Part shown: piece by piece, positions 33,664 to 47,000 of the stretch
Position numbering within the stretch: position 1 is the first letter of the stretch
Layout of the letters: the number at the start of each line of letters is the position of its first letter
Assembly: GCA_020002185.1 (NCBI GenBank)
Contig: CM034531.1
Coordinates: 45,150,574-45,214,573, forward strand
Origin: Paraescarpia echinospica
Taxonomy: Eukaryota; Annelida; Polychaeta; Sabellida; Siboglinidae
Direction: 5' to 3'
DNA length: 64,000 nt
The notes under the pieces: model-generated
Database searches by the model: none
Told to the model about the DNA's origin: nothing
What the model saw: the letters and a program-made list of their open reading frames with translations, nothing else
Program-made: the position numbers and the translations under genes

Positions 33664-33836
33664 TTACTGCAAAATAGGTACATTTGAACTGAAATCGTCT
33701 TGCTTGTCGTATTGACTGACTCCGCGTTTCGCCTGTTTCGCAGCTTGTCGTCTGCTGGACGCCTGAGCTCGATCGGCGTAGACATTATACGACGAACCGT
33801 AACTCGTCTCCTTCATCTCATACTTGGTCACGTGAC
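33664..33836 (-). CDS. Ly6-like protein exon 4 (C-terminal tail)
   Basis: Acceptor gttggagcag. Encodes HVTKYEMKETSYGSS, then an Arg/Gln/Ala-rich stretch, and ends at a TAA (33664-33666). No transmembrane or GPI signal. Confidence 0.7.
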
Positions 33837-36534
33837 CTGCTCCAACATAATTCACACAGAGATATGAATTAATTGATGTTGTCAGAATCTGGTTAAAGTC
33901 AAAAGACTCTATAGTTGGAAAAAGACACTGGTGCGTGAAATGCGATTTCATAAATTTGGCTTTCATGAATATCCCTAATTTTTTACTTCACTTGAAGAAC
34001 GTCCGAAGCGCCACCTATAAGAAACGCAAAGTTCTCACTAACTGCATTTCTTCTATGCTTCATTGAGCTGAGAGGTGCTAGCTATTATCATGTCACTAAT
34101 AGTCGGCGAAGTCATCCAATTATTGTCGGCTCAAAAACTTGATTAGATGTATACTAACCAAGAAAGTAGTTTTGGAATATTCAATGCAGAAAACTGATTT
34201 CCACAAACTGTTCAACCGTTTCTTATTTTATTTTAAAGTTTATGGCACTGGTACATTCGATGCTAAAGGCATCAATTATTCTTCATAATATATCACATGA
34301 AATTACCTGAATGGTGACAATATACAAAAGATTCACCTCCTTTGAATACCCTATCTGGGAATATTCCGCTCCTCTCCCGACCGAGTCCTTTCCGTGCGGT
34401 GTTCAGTCTAGTTCCGGAGTGTGTCCCCAGGTGGCGCATGGAGACCCCGTTGCAGAAGGCGGTGTTGCACAGACACCATGGCAGCTGGCGGTTGTTCCAC
34501 GATTGGTTACGGCAACCGATGTAGTCGTACGACAAGTCGTCGACGTCAGCGAAGTCATCGAAACATCCGCGATATATTGCTGTAACGTAATATTTCATCA
34601 GCGACTTGCTTCTAATATATACCATATATAATGTGCTCAATATCGCTTCATTGCCAACTAGTCTGTGACTCGTTTAAACGAAGCTTGCTTACTTTATTCA
34701 ATATAAATATGGTAAGTCTATTAAATATTAAATATTATGTTCGTGCATCGTGTAAAATTATTTACCAATTTAACGTTGAACATTACACGTATTTCAATTG
34801 AACTCCCTCTAGTTACAATATCCACTTTATTGGCTAGCATGTATAGCATTCTGAGAAGTCAAATTATTAAAGATGTTGTAGGAACTCTAAAACCAATAAA
34901 ACCCTTAACAAATAAGGACTTTCTCACATAAATTAATATCACATTTTATATAAAAAATATGCCAGTCGGTTTGACTTTGGAATCTTAATATATTCAAAAA
35001 TCGTATACACGTGTTGATATAAACTTTGAGGATGACACCAAAATGTTTTTTTTTTCTCAAAACGAACAACACAGACCTATCGCGTTTACCCTGAAACCAT
35101 TCGTTATTATATATAAAACATTATACGAACGATAGCTCGATTATAGTAGATGTCTTACACTGCTTATGTAATATGATGTCGTTGTGATTACGTGATTGAC
35201 ATGTGGACAGTTGGAGAGAGGCATGGCGCACTAATGGGACGTGGACAGCCTTACTTGATGACTGCTAATTATGATGTGACAGTTGTTGCTAATAATATGT
35301 AATATTAATTGCCCTTGTGTTTAAAGAACAGTCTTTTCTTTTGTGTAAACATCGTATGTGCGCATTGCATTTTTATCTTGATTTGTTATGTACCATAATT
35401 GAACAGAATATTTTAAAATGTCAACTACTTATCCCAATATCCCAATATATATAGCATAATGAAAGTAGGCCGTAAAACACGAGGTCGTTTTACGATATCT
35501 TGTCTAATCCCGTTAGATAATTGATCAATCGGTACACTCACCGTGATCTTCTCCAACCCTGACGAAGCACTTGGTCCTGCAGGTCGTGTTATAGATATCG
35601 TACTGACTGTTGTCCACTGTCGTCTTGCACTGGTACATGTAACTCGTGCACTCGAAGCACCTCAGCGTATCTGTGTGTGCAGTAACGTGCAAAAGTAAGA
35701 ATCGTGAATGTGTCTTCCTCTGAGATGCTTGTTTTTTGTCCTCGTGTAGTTGCATACACAGTTGCACTGCTTATTGATATGTAAGCGTGTCTACATACTT
35801 AATATTGTTGTACAGCGCATTCCATTGCGTTATGTTGTATACCGATTTAGGCCTACATTATTGCTTGGGTTGTACATCGTGCGCTATTGTTTTATGATAT
35901 ACATTGTCATCGGTGTGTTCCGTTTCTTACCAAGTTGCAATGTTTTATGTCATATACCCTGTTCAATTGTCTTGTGTTGTATGCATGTGTGTGTGTGTGT
36001 GTGTGTGCGTGTGCGTGTGCGTGTGCGTGTGCGTGTGCGTGTGCGTGTGCGTGTGCGTGTGTGTGCATTGTTTTATGTTGTTTGTCATATTCCATTGTTT
36101 TATGTTGTATCTTGTATTCCATTGTTTTACGTTGTTTACCGCGTTTCAACATGTTGGTGATCGTCAAATACCATTTTGTTATGTGATATTCTTCTTTTCA
36201 TTGTTTTGTTGATCGTCACATACCGTTGTGTTATCTGTTATTCTTCGTTTCGTTGTTTTGTGTTGATGGTCAAATACCGTTGTGTTATTCTTCGTTTCAT
36301 TGTTTTATGGTAAACACCGTCGTTCACTTACCCTGTATACCTCTTGTGTCTAACGTTTATCATGTCTCATTCATTGTGTTCACTTATTTATTGCAACTGC
36401 GTAGACAGGTACTCCTCGTTTCACTACCCACGAATGTTAGCGGTGACATCGACAGTAAGTTACTCACCAGGCCTCACGAGACACACGTAAGAAAGCAACG
36501 ATAGTAACACTGTCGGTATCCTCATTGTCATCAT
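33664..36534 (-). CDS. secreted Ly6/uPAR three-finger protein, four exons
   Basis: Exons on the minus strand: 36534-36468, 35670-35542, 34579-34337 and 33836-33664. All three junctions are phase 1 and fit, giving 203 residues. Exon 1 is a signal peptide (MMTMRIPTVLLSLLSYVCLV). Exons 2-3 form one three-finger domain: LRCFECTSYMYQCKTT, CRTKCFVRV, IYRGCFDDF, IGCRNQS and LPWCLCNTAFCNG, with about ten Cys and the closing CN motif. This pattern resembles quiver/sleepless-type Ly6 proteins. After the domain come about 85 basic, Ser/Gln-rich residues ending in PILQ. There is no hydrophobic tail, so GPI anchoring is unlikely and secretion is inferred. No function is claimed. Confidence 0.8.
34337..34579 (-). 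CDS. Ly6-like protein exon 3 (second half of domain and basic tail)
   Basis: Acceptor ttacgttacag, donor gtgaat. Encodes GC, GC, CLC and FCN cysteines, then a basic stretch (TARKGLGRERS). Confidence 0.8.
35542..35670 (-). CDS. Ly6-like protein exon 2 (first half of three-finger domain)
   Basis: Acceptor actgcacacacag, donor gtgagt. Encodes the first five Cys, including the CFEC start. Confidence 0.85.
35986..36066. repeat. (GT)n/(GTGCGT)n microsatellite
   Basis: Regular gtgcgt hexamers inside intron 1 of the Ly6-like gene. Around it, variants of ttccattgttttatgttgt recur loosely from about 35800 to 36310, a diffuse tandem repeat. Confidence 0.9.
36468..36534 (-). CDS. Ly6-like protein exon 1 (signal peptide)
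   Basis: ATG at 36534 (a second ATG follows at once). Twenty-two codons, a hydrophobic core VLLSLLSYVCLV, and the donor gtgagt in phase 1. Confidence 0.75.
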
Positions 36535-36539
36535 GCTCA

Positions 36540-39455
36540 AAGATCAGGAGACACTTCACGAGATCTCTGGCCCTGCGTGCTCAATGCCTTACTGTCCACT
36601 GGTTCACATATGCGCGCTTCCTGGTGACGCCCAGGTGTGCAGTCGTGTGTCACAGCAGTTTTAAGTAGAGACACACAGATGTGGTACAGGTCTGTTAGCT
36701 GGCCGCTAATTTGCCGAACGAAAATGTTCGGTATAAATTGAATGATTTATGCGTCTTCGCTGTGCTGACGTTGTTTCGACATCGGGGGAACGTCGTTACA
36801 TATGTTGTCGATATGGAATGTGCACAGTTTCAAATGTTGACGTTATAGGGGAATGCACGTTACCTGTTTCTGCACATCACGGCGGGAGGTAGTGTGGTTT
36901 CTTTGGCGACATCATACTGCTGTTCCTGGTGGTTCCTCAGCAAGGGTGGTGTCTAGCTCATGCACTGCTCGTGCGGTTGTTGCCCTCTACTGCTCCATGT
37001 CGTCATCTCCTCTTTCTCCACCTTCCGTTTTCCTCCGTCGTTTTAACATCCTTCTTCACGCTTTCATCCTTTTTGAGCTGTAGTCTTCCTGTCGTCTTGA
37101 TATTTTTTCCAATTCATTCACGTTGCTATTTTAATCGGATTCGTTCTGATAGTTTACATTATCCATACTGATCGAGTTGCCGTTGACGCTAAGAGGCGAT
37201 GCATATACCCTGCAGCTAGATCATGCACCCGTGCAATGCACAGTTCCTTCAAAAGTGTTGTGCACTCATTTCTTGCACGCAGACTATGCACATAGTCCCG
37301 GCAGATAGATCCAGTCGTAGACTCTGCATATAAACACACCACACACATACGTTTGCACCCACGCCCTGCGCAGAGACTTTGCTAATAGACACATTTTAGA
37401 TTTAAATCATAAAATATTGTAGTTAATCACTGCTGCTGAAAGATAACGTAGAATACACACAGACGCTCTTATAAATTCATAAACGTATACTTGCTAGGAT
37501 GAATTAGCAGATACCAAAAATATGCCAGTCAGCGGAATGCAGTATTCACGTAGAGAACAAGAGTTTAAATAAAATATGCCTCTCTGTCTTGACTATGTAT
37601 TGGCTCAGGTACCTTTTTCGTATTCAAAATATTGATTAAGATTCACAATAAACAAGTTGCGTTAGCGAAAGACTTGCAGAGAACAATAGTGCGCGTTTTC
37701 AGTAAAATACTAGTAAGCTGTGATGAGCTATTATTCTCGTTGTTTCAACAGTACGCCTTTTTAAAAACGCAAATGTAAACACATTCGGCAGAAGTAGACC
37801 TATGGTATTGTTCAAAATCGATTGTACGAATTAAAAATAATAATGTAAAGTATATCCGTATCTAGTTAGTTGGTCGCTCATGCCTTCAGACACCAGCTGC
37901 TGTCCGACCGCTAAAGGCGTTGCATGCCAGAATGCACAGCTTGTTCAAAATGTCCGGGCTGGACACCATACAATGGTCATTCATCGCGTGTTTGCACGCC
38001 AATCCAATGTTGCACAGCGGTGAGGGGGCAGATGTGCACGCATATTCGCGCCAGTCACATGACGAGCTGCTACCAGTGGCGCCAGCTGTAAACGAGAATG
38101 GTCGACAACCTCTTTGGCGCTGCTATCTGACGAACTCGGCTTCTTCGTTAGTCGAAGTTTCTTGTCAATGCTTTTGAGAGGAAATTAAACAAATGAAAGT
38201 GGATGCGGTTGATTATCATAGACGATGTCACAACGCAGCTATGAGTGAGACTGACTGTATGTGAGGCAATGTTGATGCATTATCCACAAGCCGTATCCAA
38301 TAGAATACGCTTGGCTTCAATGATGTCCACGAACTATATATAATTTGGAATCAGCCGAAGATAAGGTAAGACATTATGTATTCTGGTTAGTCTTGTGTTC
38401 GGTAGTTTTACCCTAATTCATTCGGTACCCAAGTCGTTATTCTTCCTTTTCAAACACGCGCAAACTCCCATCCATTTAAATGAGAATAAAACGGACTGTG
38501 GCATTTCTGCACTTTCCAGTAGAATATATGTCGGCAAACTGTTTTAATATGTACTAAACGAATCTTAAATAAGTAAACCGGGGTAAACACATGGCGGTCC
38601 CTATGATGCATATAATAATCGAAGTTTTCAATGTATTAAGGCCCTTTACACAAGCAATATTGGACACATTTTTTTCCGATTTGTTTCCGGTAATTGGCCG
38701 ATTTTGGTTCAATTATGTTTAACACACGGAGTCGTAATAATTATTGTCTAGATACTGCAAATGATGTCCATTAATTCACACAAATCCCGACTTGAGTTTT
38801 AATTAAAGATCAAGACGAGTCCCGCACTTTACGTCAACATCTTCAACATTCACACCCGTCTGTAATAGAATTGCAACGGGTAGCCGTACTTTGTCCCCAT
38901 AAATCGGTCTCGTGAGGTTGTCTACACGAGCGATTTGGAACCGAGTATGTCATATGGCAGAGTATTGTACGAAATGGGGTCTAACGTGATAGGAATCGGA
39001 ATAAACTGATGCAAACCGGCCTTTTTCATAGATTTATCCGAGATGAAATCCTGCTAATTAAACAGTAGTTGGGTGTTTACGATACGCCGCATGACCGCTT
39101 TTATTCTTCTGATTAATGACATGTTGGTATTTATATATAACCAAGTTTGTTTGCCCGTGTGATAATTTGCCAACGTAAAGGTGGGCATTTAAAATTGACT
39201 GTTCCTCCTTTGTTAATATGTATTAATATAATTTTCTTAAACTGATCTGATATGTTCCGCATATCATAGTAACATGTTTTTGCTATTAGAATTAATATGT
39301 TACGTACACTGCCCGCCAAATTGCGTTTGTTTTCTAGGTCTAAACATTGCCAGCAATTTGTATATTGCGTCCACAAAATGTTCAATTGTATTTTTTTTAA
39401 TCAAATATAAACGCCAGTTATTGGCAATATTGTGGAGGCAAGAGGAGCTATCCGT
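36540..39455. other. about 2.9 kb with no gene recognised
   Basis: Includes the 5' flank of the Ly6-like gene. Two GC-richer stretches with many cgttgcatgc/gcaatgcacag motifs (37180-37340 and 37910-38140) resemble each other loosely. Short frames there have no family signature. No clear promoter element could be fixed. Confidence 0.4.
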
Positions 39456-39458
39456 GGA

Positions 39459-39815
39459 GCTATTGTAGAGCGCAATAGCTCAGCGGTAAGAGTTCCGGAC
39501 TCTCGACTGAGAGAACGCAGGTTCGAATCCTATGCGGCGCTGTCGAACCTTGGGCAAGTTCGTTTACTCTATATTGCTTCAGTTCACTCAGCAGTATGAA
39601 TGAGAACCTGGCTATAGACAGAGGTGGATATTTGTGTACGACTAGTCTTCGTGCATTAATTACAGCGTGGCTGAATGCTTCTCAGAGAAGTCGAGATGGT
39701 GTTCGATAGAACAGGTCTGTGTTCAATAATCCACTAGGCACCCACCCAGGGAGTAAAGTGTAAAGCGCCTTTAGCAGTCCTGAGGACTAGATACCTCGCT
39801 ATATAAGAATTAACC
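39459..39815 (+). mobile_element. tRNA-derived SINE, copy 1
   Basis: The head looks like a tRNA: an A-box-like tagctcagcggtaagagtt and a B box ggttcgaatcc about 40 bases on. A conserved body (ccttgggcaagttcgtttactc...ttcactcagcagtatgaatgagaacctgg) follows, with an end cgctatataagaattaacctttt. The same body recurs at 61420-61745. It is a retroposed element, not a working tRNA gene, as the acceptor stem does not pair cleanly. A related fragment (aggcacccaccca) recurs near 40000. Confidence 0.8.
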
Positions 39816-41009
39816 TTTTTACTTTTTTACCCGGGAGTTCAGGCAAATTGTCTTTGATATTGGCGGTTTCCCACTATCAAGACAACAAGTGGGCCGAAGT
39901 ATTGATTAAGCAAACTTTTATTTGTGAATGTACATGAACAGTTGTAATCTTGACGACACACTTTGAATAAAAAGGCAGCATGAACAATAATCCCTTAGGC
40001 ACCCACCCAATGTAAATGTATAATACACTTTAAATAATACAACCATCCACGACGTTAGAGTAGACATTAATTGGTAATTAGTTTTACTAATTGGTTGCAA
40101 TTGCTTCACTGCAATATGCGATAACTGTAGTGATGAAATCCAAACCAATGTGCGTTGGTATTAATTACATTACTTACTTAGGCGGCGCATGTCATTATAA
40201 AACACCACTCAAATTAATGTGTTAATAGCCTTGTATGACAATGGATACAGTGCACCAGAGGTCACATATCTATAATAAGTAAGCCTGGCAAATTAAAAGT
40301 CGACGCCATCTGGCGAATACAACACCAGATAACAGCAACTTAATGAATATACATATATGTAGGCGAATGCTCTTCGTAATAGGAGCACGAAACCGTGTTC
40401 GTAGTTTATTATTGGTCCTAAAACATGTTGAAATTGTCGATACAACATTCATATAGCAAACATCCTTTGATGTCGGTATCACGGAAGGCAACGGCACTTA
40501 CGACCTTTTAAAGACCCGACACAATGAAAACATGATTGAGCACACTTCCTGCTAATGATTACCACCCTTAGAGAGAAAATATATGTTAAAGTCACCGAAA
40601 TAATTCACTTGGGTTATTGGATCGGGTATCTTGCTAACGGGTGAATAACCTTATGTCATAGTGGACGCAGCAGTTTGTGCGATGACTTAAACAAATCTAA
40701 AGCACACATGTGTACGAAGGAGCTAGCATTTCGTAGTTGATATTGATTGGTTTGATTTTTCCCGAAACTTTTATGGCCAGAATGTCAACAAATTATACGA
40801 CGGAATGAACGAACGCAACAGGTGTGCGGTGTCCATTTTTATGGGTTGACGGAGCTTTTGTTAGGCAACAGGTCACGTGATGCACAGGTCAGTTATTTAA
40901 CAAATTCGTTCCGTTAGGCGTTTCGGCATTTTCTTACATACCCGTATTGTCTGTCTACACTGCAGAATGTTTATATCACGGTCCATGTAATATTGCAGAA
41001 GCTGCAACG
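39816..41009. other. 5' flank of the chitin synthase gene
   Basis: Unique AT-rich DNA with only short meaningless frames. It should contain the promoter if exon 1 is right, but I see no clear TATA box or initiator. Confidence 0.4.
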
Positions 41010-41089
41010 ATGCTGGCCATGCGCAGGCGCCGGCAGCAGCCGCCGGCTGAGGAGCGAACACAGAGCGCTAACCAAGACGCTCAAGTCTT
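41010..41089 (+). CDS. CHS: chitin synthase exon 1 (inferred start)
   Basis: ATG at 41010 gives MLAMRRRRQQPPAEERTQSA and ends at gtaagt in phase 2, matching the 1-nt entry of exon 2 (TT + A = Leu). It would be a short basic cytoplasmic start. It is supported by phase and donor only; a different upstream first exon is possible. Confidence 0.55.
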
Positions 41090-44000
41090 GTAAGTATCAA
41101 GTCAGTATTATGAGGGGAGGGGGCTCATTTACACGCCAGACTCTCAACCCAAAAGGACCGGAGAATCGAACAGTCTTGCTGCCTTTGCGAAGCCCGGAAA
41201 ACTTCGTTCACTAGCATATAACTGAATATACAGTATTTACATAATTAAGTATTGTGTATAGTTTATGTGTTATACGATACGTTCCGACATCAATAAGCAA
41301 TATGCAAATATCCTATTGTCTGCATTGCGACACTCCCAGATAGTTATTTCATATGAAAAAACTACTTTAATCTGTTATAATATCGTTATTATAACGTATT
41401 ACAATGTTAATGATTATAACGTCAGTCGCACTGCTCATTACAATCAATGGAACTATTACGGCAGTTTTCCAATGTGCAATATTATGTTAGTCTTAACGTG
41501 AGTTTTTACGATTTCAGACATATGAATACCGACGCCTGGGACGTGTTTATGACCGTGTCACGTGACAGTGGCATAATCGCTGCTCAGTGTTTCGAAGGCC
41601 CGGTCCGGATCGTCAAATGCGTCGTCTACCTGGTATTCTTCGTCGTTATCCTGAGCGGAACTCTTGCCAGCAAGCTCAGTCTCTTGGCCATGACTACCGG
41701 CGCAGGTGACGTCACTAAGGTATGTTTGATTAAGATAGCTGTTGGTTCCTAAAACCAACCATGATCATCTGATGTAAACAAATCAGAAAAGACAATGGGC
41801 AGCACACGTCACCGTTACGATCTTTGTCATTTAATTCGAAGCAGTTTAAATGAAGATAAATGCTTTGCATTTACAACAACTAAACATACCTAAAATTGAG
41901 AGATGCGTTTTATAAAAGGCTCCTACCAATGTGGGCAACGCCAGATAACAATGTAGCAAAAGGAGACACAATACAACAGTCACTAGGATAACAATTGGCA
42001 ATTAAGATTCCGATAGAAGTGTTATTTTTCAAGCTCATTGTTTCTGGTTTGTTGCACCGCTGAGCGTATGGTCCTAGGAAAATCCAACTCATGCCATTTC
42101 AAAACTTTGGTAAATTTGTGTTCACTCCACGTCTTTCAGAAGAGACACTACAAATCTGTTATCCTTTCTACATGATGTTTATGCCTGAGAAAACAAAATA
42201 CCCCATACCGATGGTAAATATGTAACCTGTCATGGACTAACGGAGCTGATGGACCCTGTAGATATGTGAAACTCACTAAACATATAGTTATTCCTTGATG
42301 TTAGAGGTATCTCAAATAATATAATAAAGAAAAGAAAACATGTGTGGCATGAATAAACTAATTAACAAATTAACGATCGAGTGAATGAACGAAATAACGA
42401 AAGAAAGAACGAACGAACGAACGAAAGAATGCAGGAACGCAGGAACGTGCGGAAGAACAAACAAACCAACGAACAAACGAACGCGTGAACGGATAGATAA
42501 AGACACATGACCATGATAACACCAAGATGGTAGCAAATGAAGCTGTGTTTCAGACCAAGTTCGAGCAGGATCTGATCATCGTGATGCTGGCGTTGTCGAT
42601 GTGTGCACCCAATGTCCTAATCTTCGTCGAGAGCCTCATCAAGTCAGTCTTCAGTCGCAAGTCATGGCCCACCTTCGGCACCCTCATCATTGTAAGTCAA
42701 AACCGACGCGATTACCATCCTACGTCACCCCGGCACATTTATCATTGTACTAGCTGAATTACCCGGCGTTGCCCGGGGAATGAGGCAGTCATATGTACCA
42801 GGCACCCCAAACCCATCCCAAATGTTTCCAGCCTACCTCCATTAACAAATGGTAACTGGTCACTGGCCTAGCTGTTAGGACAACTTTCTGCCGGAAATCT
42901 CAATCTCCATCGCTCACCCGTCAAACTGGCGTAACCAGTAACAGCGGATGCTGGGTTGAAATTTCAGCCCGATACATGCAAAAGTAACGGAGATTTAACA
43001 AGATTTAACAAGATTGCCACCCAGAGAATTAACTCTAGGTGGCAGGTGGACAAGGAAGCCCTTTGGCTTATCAAGAGTCCGACCCTTTTATCTATGTGTA
43101 TCCCGCCCGTCTGAGGTATGTGTCGATTTTATTTTTAAACATATTCACGCTACTAGCACCCACACAATCAGCAGGTAATCTGTTCCATTCATTTACAGTC
43201 CTTTGTGAAAATGAAAACTTTCTTATATCCAATCTACTCTGCTCCTTTGCCAATGTAAGTTCATGTCCTCTAGTCCTTCTATCTTTCTTAACTGAGGAAA
43301 AAATATTTCTATCAATATTTTCATAACCCTTCAATATTTTAAACACTTCTATCTGATCTCCTCTCAATCTCCTGGTCTCTAGTGTTGTTAAACCGCATTT
43401 TTTAGGCGTATTTCGTAACTAAGATCCCTCAGTTTTGGTATCATTTTAGTTGCTCTCCTCTGCACTCTTTCTAGCATATCTATGTCCTTCCTGCGATATG
43501 GCCTCCACGCCTGAATACAATATACTAAATGAGGCCTAACTATTGTTTTGTACAGCGGTATTATTAATTCTTTTTCCTTATACGTTATGTTTCGCCTAAT
43601 TAATCCAAGGATTTGATTTCCCTTTGAAGCTGCAATTCCGCACTGCTCTGAAACCTTCATATCAGCACTAATGGTTAACCCTAAGTCCTTTTCTTTTAGA
43701 GTAGTACTTAGTACAGTACCCCCCATTGTATATTCTACTTCTTCGTTCCCATGTCCTGTGTGGAGGCATTTACATTTCCCAAAATTGAACAGCATTTGCC
43801 ACTTTTCAGACCATTTGATCAACCTGTCAAGATCATCTTGTAAATGCTGTCTATCTCCATCACTTTTAATCCTTCTAAACACTTTTGTATCATCTGCAAA
43901 TTTCAACACCTTGCTTGTTATTTCATCATCCAAATCGTTGATATATATTAAGAATAATATAGGACCTAATACTGATCCCTGTGGTACCCCACTCAATACC

Positions 44001-47000
44001 GATTTCCAGTTTGAAGCCTCCTCATCAACTATTACACGTTGTCTTCTGTCAATCAGCCATTGTTCTATCCAGTTTATTATACCATTTCCTATGCCATGGG
44101 CCTTTAGTTTAAGCAGTAATCTTTGATGTGGTACTTTGTCGAAAGCTTTTTGAAAATCTAAGTAGACGATATCTACTGGTGATCCCTCATCTACCCACTT
44201 AGTGATGTCTTCCAAAAAACATAACATATTTGTTAAGCATGACCTCGCTTTAAAAAAACCATGTTGAGATGGGTTTATCAAGTTTTGTTTAACAAGAAAA
44301 TCCACCATGTGATCTTTAATTAGTCTTTCTAACAATTTACAAATAACTGATGTTAAACTCACTGGTCTATAGTTCTCTGACTTGTTTCTCGAACCTTTTT
44401 TGAATAACGGTATAATGTTTGCTTCTTTCCATTCTAAAGGAACCACTCCCTCTTCTAATGACAAATTGAAAACTGTTGCAAACGGTATGCTAATTTGTTC
44501 TACAATTTCCAATAGTAGTTTGGGTGGAATACCATCCACTCCAGGTGATTTATTATCCTTCATAGCCCTTATTTTCTTACCTACCATTTCCGGGGTTACA
44601 ATTAATTGTCCCAAATAGTCTGAATCTGCCCCCTTGAACTTAGCCTCTGGTACTGGCAGTGAACTAATATCTTCCCTGGTAAACACTGAACTAAAGTACT
44701 CATTCAGGTCTTCTGCCATTAAGAATCACTCTGATATTATATTTCCAGCACTATGGCTTTTTTCGATAAGTGTTTCTTTTTGGACCGTTTTCCTTGTTTT
44801 TTGAAGGGTACAAATTTATCGACTATGCACTTAATTTCACTCTTTAATACATTCCAGCATTCTGTTGCCGTCTTATTTTTCAGTGTGTTATTCCAGTCTA
44901 TCTTTGCTAAATATTTCCTCATGTCCTTATACCTTCCTTTGTGGAAATTTCTCCTATACTGCTTTTTACTATTCCTTTCTGATTTTACTTTGATGGTAAA
45001 ATGTATCTGGTTGTGATCGCTACTCCCCAGTGGCTCACATATCTTGACATTGTCAACTAATTCATTCTGTGAGGACAAAACTATGTCTAACACATTCTCA
45101 CCCCTGGTTGGTTCTAGCACATGTTGAGAAAGGAATGTATCTTGAACTAAAACTAAAAACTTGTGGTCCTCACTCCCCATACTCTGTAGAGATTTCCATT
45201 GTATATGCCCGTGGTTAAAATCCCCCATAATAATACAGTCCCGTTTGCTTACTTCCCTTATAGCGTTTTGTATTTTTCATTCTCTTCTATGCTTATATTT
45301 GGACTTCGATAAACTAACCCAACTGTTAACGTTGAGTTTCCTGTAACTATGTTACACCAAACAGCTTCTTCGCAATCTGCTTCTCTTTCTAATTTTATTT
45401 CATAAGCCTGAATAGATTCTTTTTATTACAGCCAGACAGATGCAAACCGTAGAAAGAGCTACACTGAGGCAGTGATTGAGGAGGCAATGAGGAAAGAGAG
45501 GGTGTTTATGGGCGATTCGATTATGAGAAAGACAGATAAGACTCTAAGCGAGGGGGAGGACGTCGTTGTTTGTCTACCGGGGGCTAGGATAGAACATGTA
45601 ACTGAAAGGGTAGAGAAGGTACTGGGGCATGGCAAGGGAGGGTCTATACTAGTACATGTAGGGACAAATAACGCAGAGAGGGAGGGAACAACTGGGATAG
45701 TTCAGAAGTACAGACAGTTAGTGAAGAAGTTAAAGAAGACAAGAGTAGAACAGATTATCCTCTCAGGAATTTTGCCAGTAATGGGAGGAAGGGGGCCGAC
45801 ATATAGAAACTGCAAGAGGATGGCGATCAACGCACTAGTTGAGCAGATGTGTAAAGAAGAGGGGGTGGGATTCGTAGATTTATGGGGATACTTTGTTGGG
45901 AGGAAGATATGTACATGAGAGATGGCCTACATCTAAGTGGAAAGGGGGCAGCAGTTTTCTCAGAGAACTTGCTGCAATCTGTTGACAGTGGGACAGGCTG
46001 CATCTATTTAAACTAGATTCGCAGGGGTGATTCACAGAGAAGCCTGAAACTGGAGGCATAAATAAAGACAGCAGAAATAAATCGTCAAAGAACAGCCTGG
46101 AAAACTGTTCTGAATCAGGATATAAATGCATTTGTTTAAATGCAAGGAGCATAGTAAACAAAAGAAGTGAACTAAACATTATGGTAGAAGATATTGACCC
46201 TCACATAATAGGTATAACCGAATCGTGGGCCACCACTGATATATCAGATGCCGAATTGGGACTAACAGGATATGTAATGTTTAGGAAAGATAGAATAGGA
46301 AGAAAGGGAGGTGGAGTTATTTTATATATTAAAGAATCTATCCAGGCTTATGAAATAAAATTAGAAAGAGAAGCAGATTGCGAAGAAGCTGTTTGGTGTA
46401 ACATAGTTACAGGAAACTCAACGTTAACAGTTGGGTTAGTTTATCGAAGTCCAAACATAAGCATAGAAGAGAATAAAAAAATACAAAACGCTATAAGGGA
46501 AGTAAGCAAACGGAACTGTATTATTATGGGGGACTTTAACCATGGGCATATACAATGGAAATCTCTACAGAGTATGGGGAGTGAGGACCACAAGTTTTTA
46601 GTTTTAGTACAAGATAGTTTCCTTTCTCAACATGTGCTAGAACCAACCAGGGGAGAATGTGTTAGACTTAGTTTTGTCCTCACAGAAAGAATTAGTTGAC
46701 AATGTCAAGATATGTGAGCCACTGGGGAGTAGTGATCACAACCAGATACATTTTACCATCAAAGTAAAATCAGAAAGGAATAGTAAAAAGCAGTATAGGA
46801 GAAATTTCCACAAAGGAAGGTGTAAGGACATGAGGAAATATTTAGCAAAGATAGACTGGAATAACACACTGAAGAATAAGACAGCAACCGAATGCTGGAA
46901 TATCTTAAATAGTGAAATTAAGTGCATAGTCGATAAATTTGTACCTTTCAAAAACAAGGGAAACGGTCTAAAAAGAAACACTTATCGAAAGAAGCCATTA

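Noticed and set aside
36853..37171. Plus-strand frames rich in Ser/Leu/Val
   Set aside because: No splice sites or motifs; several frames are open together in pyrimidine-rich sequence.
37154..37348. Cys-containing 64-codon minus-strand frame
   Set aside because: Cys spacing fits no domain and the region consists of loose gcatgca-type repeats.
39459..39550. Functional tRNA gene
   Set aside because: A and B boxes are present, but stems pair poorly and the same unit with the same long body recurs at 61.4 kb, as expected of a SINE.
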